Origin: Microbacterium sp.
GTDB lineage: Bacteria > Actinomycetota > Actinomycetes > Actinomycetales > Microbacteriaceae
Direction: 5' to 3'
Assembly: GCA_003524435.1 (NCBI GenBank)
Contig: DQHP01000019.1
Location: 1 to 6,118 of the forward strand
DNA length: 6,118 nucleotides
Positions 5,726 to 6,118 of the stretch are shown piece after piece (the first letter of the stretch is position 1; every line of letters starts with the position of its first letter). The notes beneath the pieces were generated by a model. It had not been told where the DNA came from. It ran no database searches and saw nothing but the letters and a program-made list of their open reading frames with translations. The position numbers and the translations under genes were made by a program.

Positions 5726-6118
5726 CTAGGGGGGTCCGTCCGCATTGTTCGGATGCGTCGGTGCGGAGGCCGAAGAGCCGGACCGGACGCCCAGCAGTTG
5801 GCGCAGCTTTGCGATCACTTCAGAGCGAGATTCTGCGCCGAGTCGGCGTCGAATATGCGCGATATGGTGCTCAGCGGTGCGCGGGGAGATGAAGATCGTC
5901 TCGCCGATTTCGGCATACGTCTTTCCCTCGATGACGAGCCGGGCGACTTCCATCTCGCGCTCGCTAAGAACCTCTTCTGCCGCCGCTGTGGTGCCGCTGT
6001 GATCATCGGTGTCTGCCGGGGTGACAGCCTTGCGAGAGCCCTCGACAGGGTGCAGCTCGCGAGCGCAGGCGAGCAGCCGTGCGGAGACCTTCCGATCGTC
6101 CGCGCGCGCAGCGCCGCG
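5726..6118 (-). CDS. LuxR-type HTH transcriptional regulator, C-terminal part (5' end outside window)
   Basis: The - strand frame is open from the right edge (base 6118) to a TAG at 5728-5726, giving 130 residues of a longer protein. A LuxR/GerE DNA-binding domain is clear: LSEREMEVARLVIEG, then KTYAEIGETIFISPRTAEHH, then IAHIRRRLGAESRSEVIAKL. It is followed by a short polar tail (SGSSASAPTHPNNADGPP). The part before the HTH is basic, then a low-complexity linker (about 33-48), so the sensing domain must lie outside. An internal ATG at 5953-5951 would cut off the start of the HTH, so it is not the true start. It precedes the IniB-like/membrane-protein operon on the same strand by 112 bases. 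In mycobacteria iniBAC induction depends on a dedicated activator (IniR), which I recall as LuxR/MalT-like. An equivalent role here is inference from position. Confidence 0.85.
   Translation of the reverse strand, partial: RGAARADDRKVSARLLACARELHPVEGSRKAVTPADTDDHSGTTAAAEEVLSEREMEVARLVIEGKTYAEIGETIFISPRTAEHHIAHIRRRLGAESRSEVIAKLRQLLGVRSGSSASAPTHPNNADGPP

Overview
The window is GC-rich DNA with dense, translationally coupled genes, GTG starts and high GC at third codon positions. Together with the gene families present, this points to an actinobacterium. A Micrococcales/Microbacteriaceae-type genome is my best guess, inferred from gene content and style rather than from any marker gene. The whole window is one locus resembling the mycobacterial iniBAC (cell-wall-stress-inducible) locus, rearranged into two convergent operons.

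Left operon (+ strand, 1-4327). It holds the 3' end of a first IniB-like acidic/glycine-rich repeat protein (1-444, 5' end outside the window). A 93-bp gap follows, carrying a perfect 14-bp GC hairpin. Next come a small acidic 81-residue protein (538-783), an IniA-like dynamin-family GTPase with a hydrophobic membrane segment (798-2699), and an IniC-like dynamin-family GTPase without one (2696-4327). The two GTPase genes overlap as ATGA.

Right operon (- strand, 6118-4148). It holds the 3' end of a LuxR-type HTH regulator (5726-6118, 5' end outside). A 112-bp gap with two inverted repeats and a possible promoter follows. Then comes a complete second IniB-like protein (4756-5613) with a recognisable IniB-type N-terminal segment, overlapped as GTGA by a four-helix membrane protein of unknown family (4148-4759). 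The membrane-protein gene and the IniC-like gene overlap tail to tail by 180 bp.

The two IniB-like proteins align without gaps over 99 residues (57 identical by hand count), and each carries an acidic repeat with an exact 54-bp spacing. One paralogue therefore travels with the GTPase pair and the other with a membrane protein and a regulator. The simplest reading is one stress-responsive membrane-remodelling system: IniB-like proteins as abundant scaffold or surface components, the tandem GTPases as a hetero-oligomeric membrane-deforming machine, the 4-TM protein as a membrane partner, and the LuxR-type protein as controller. The family assignments rest on visible motifs. The joint function is inference.
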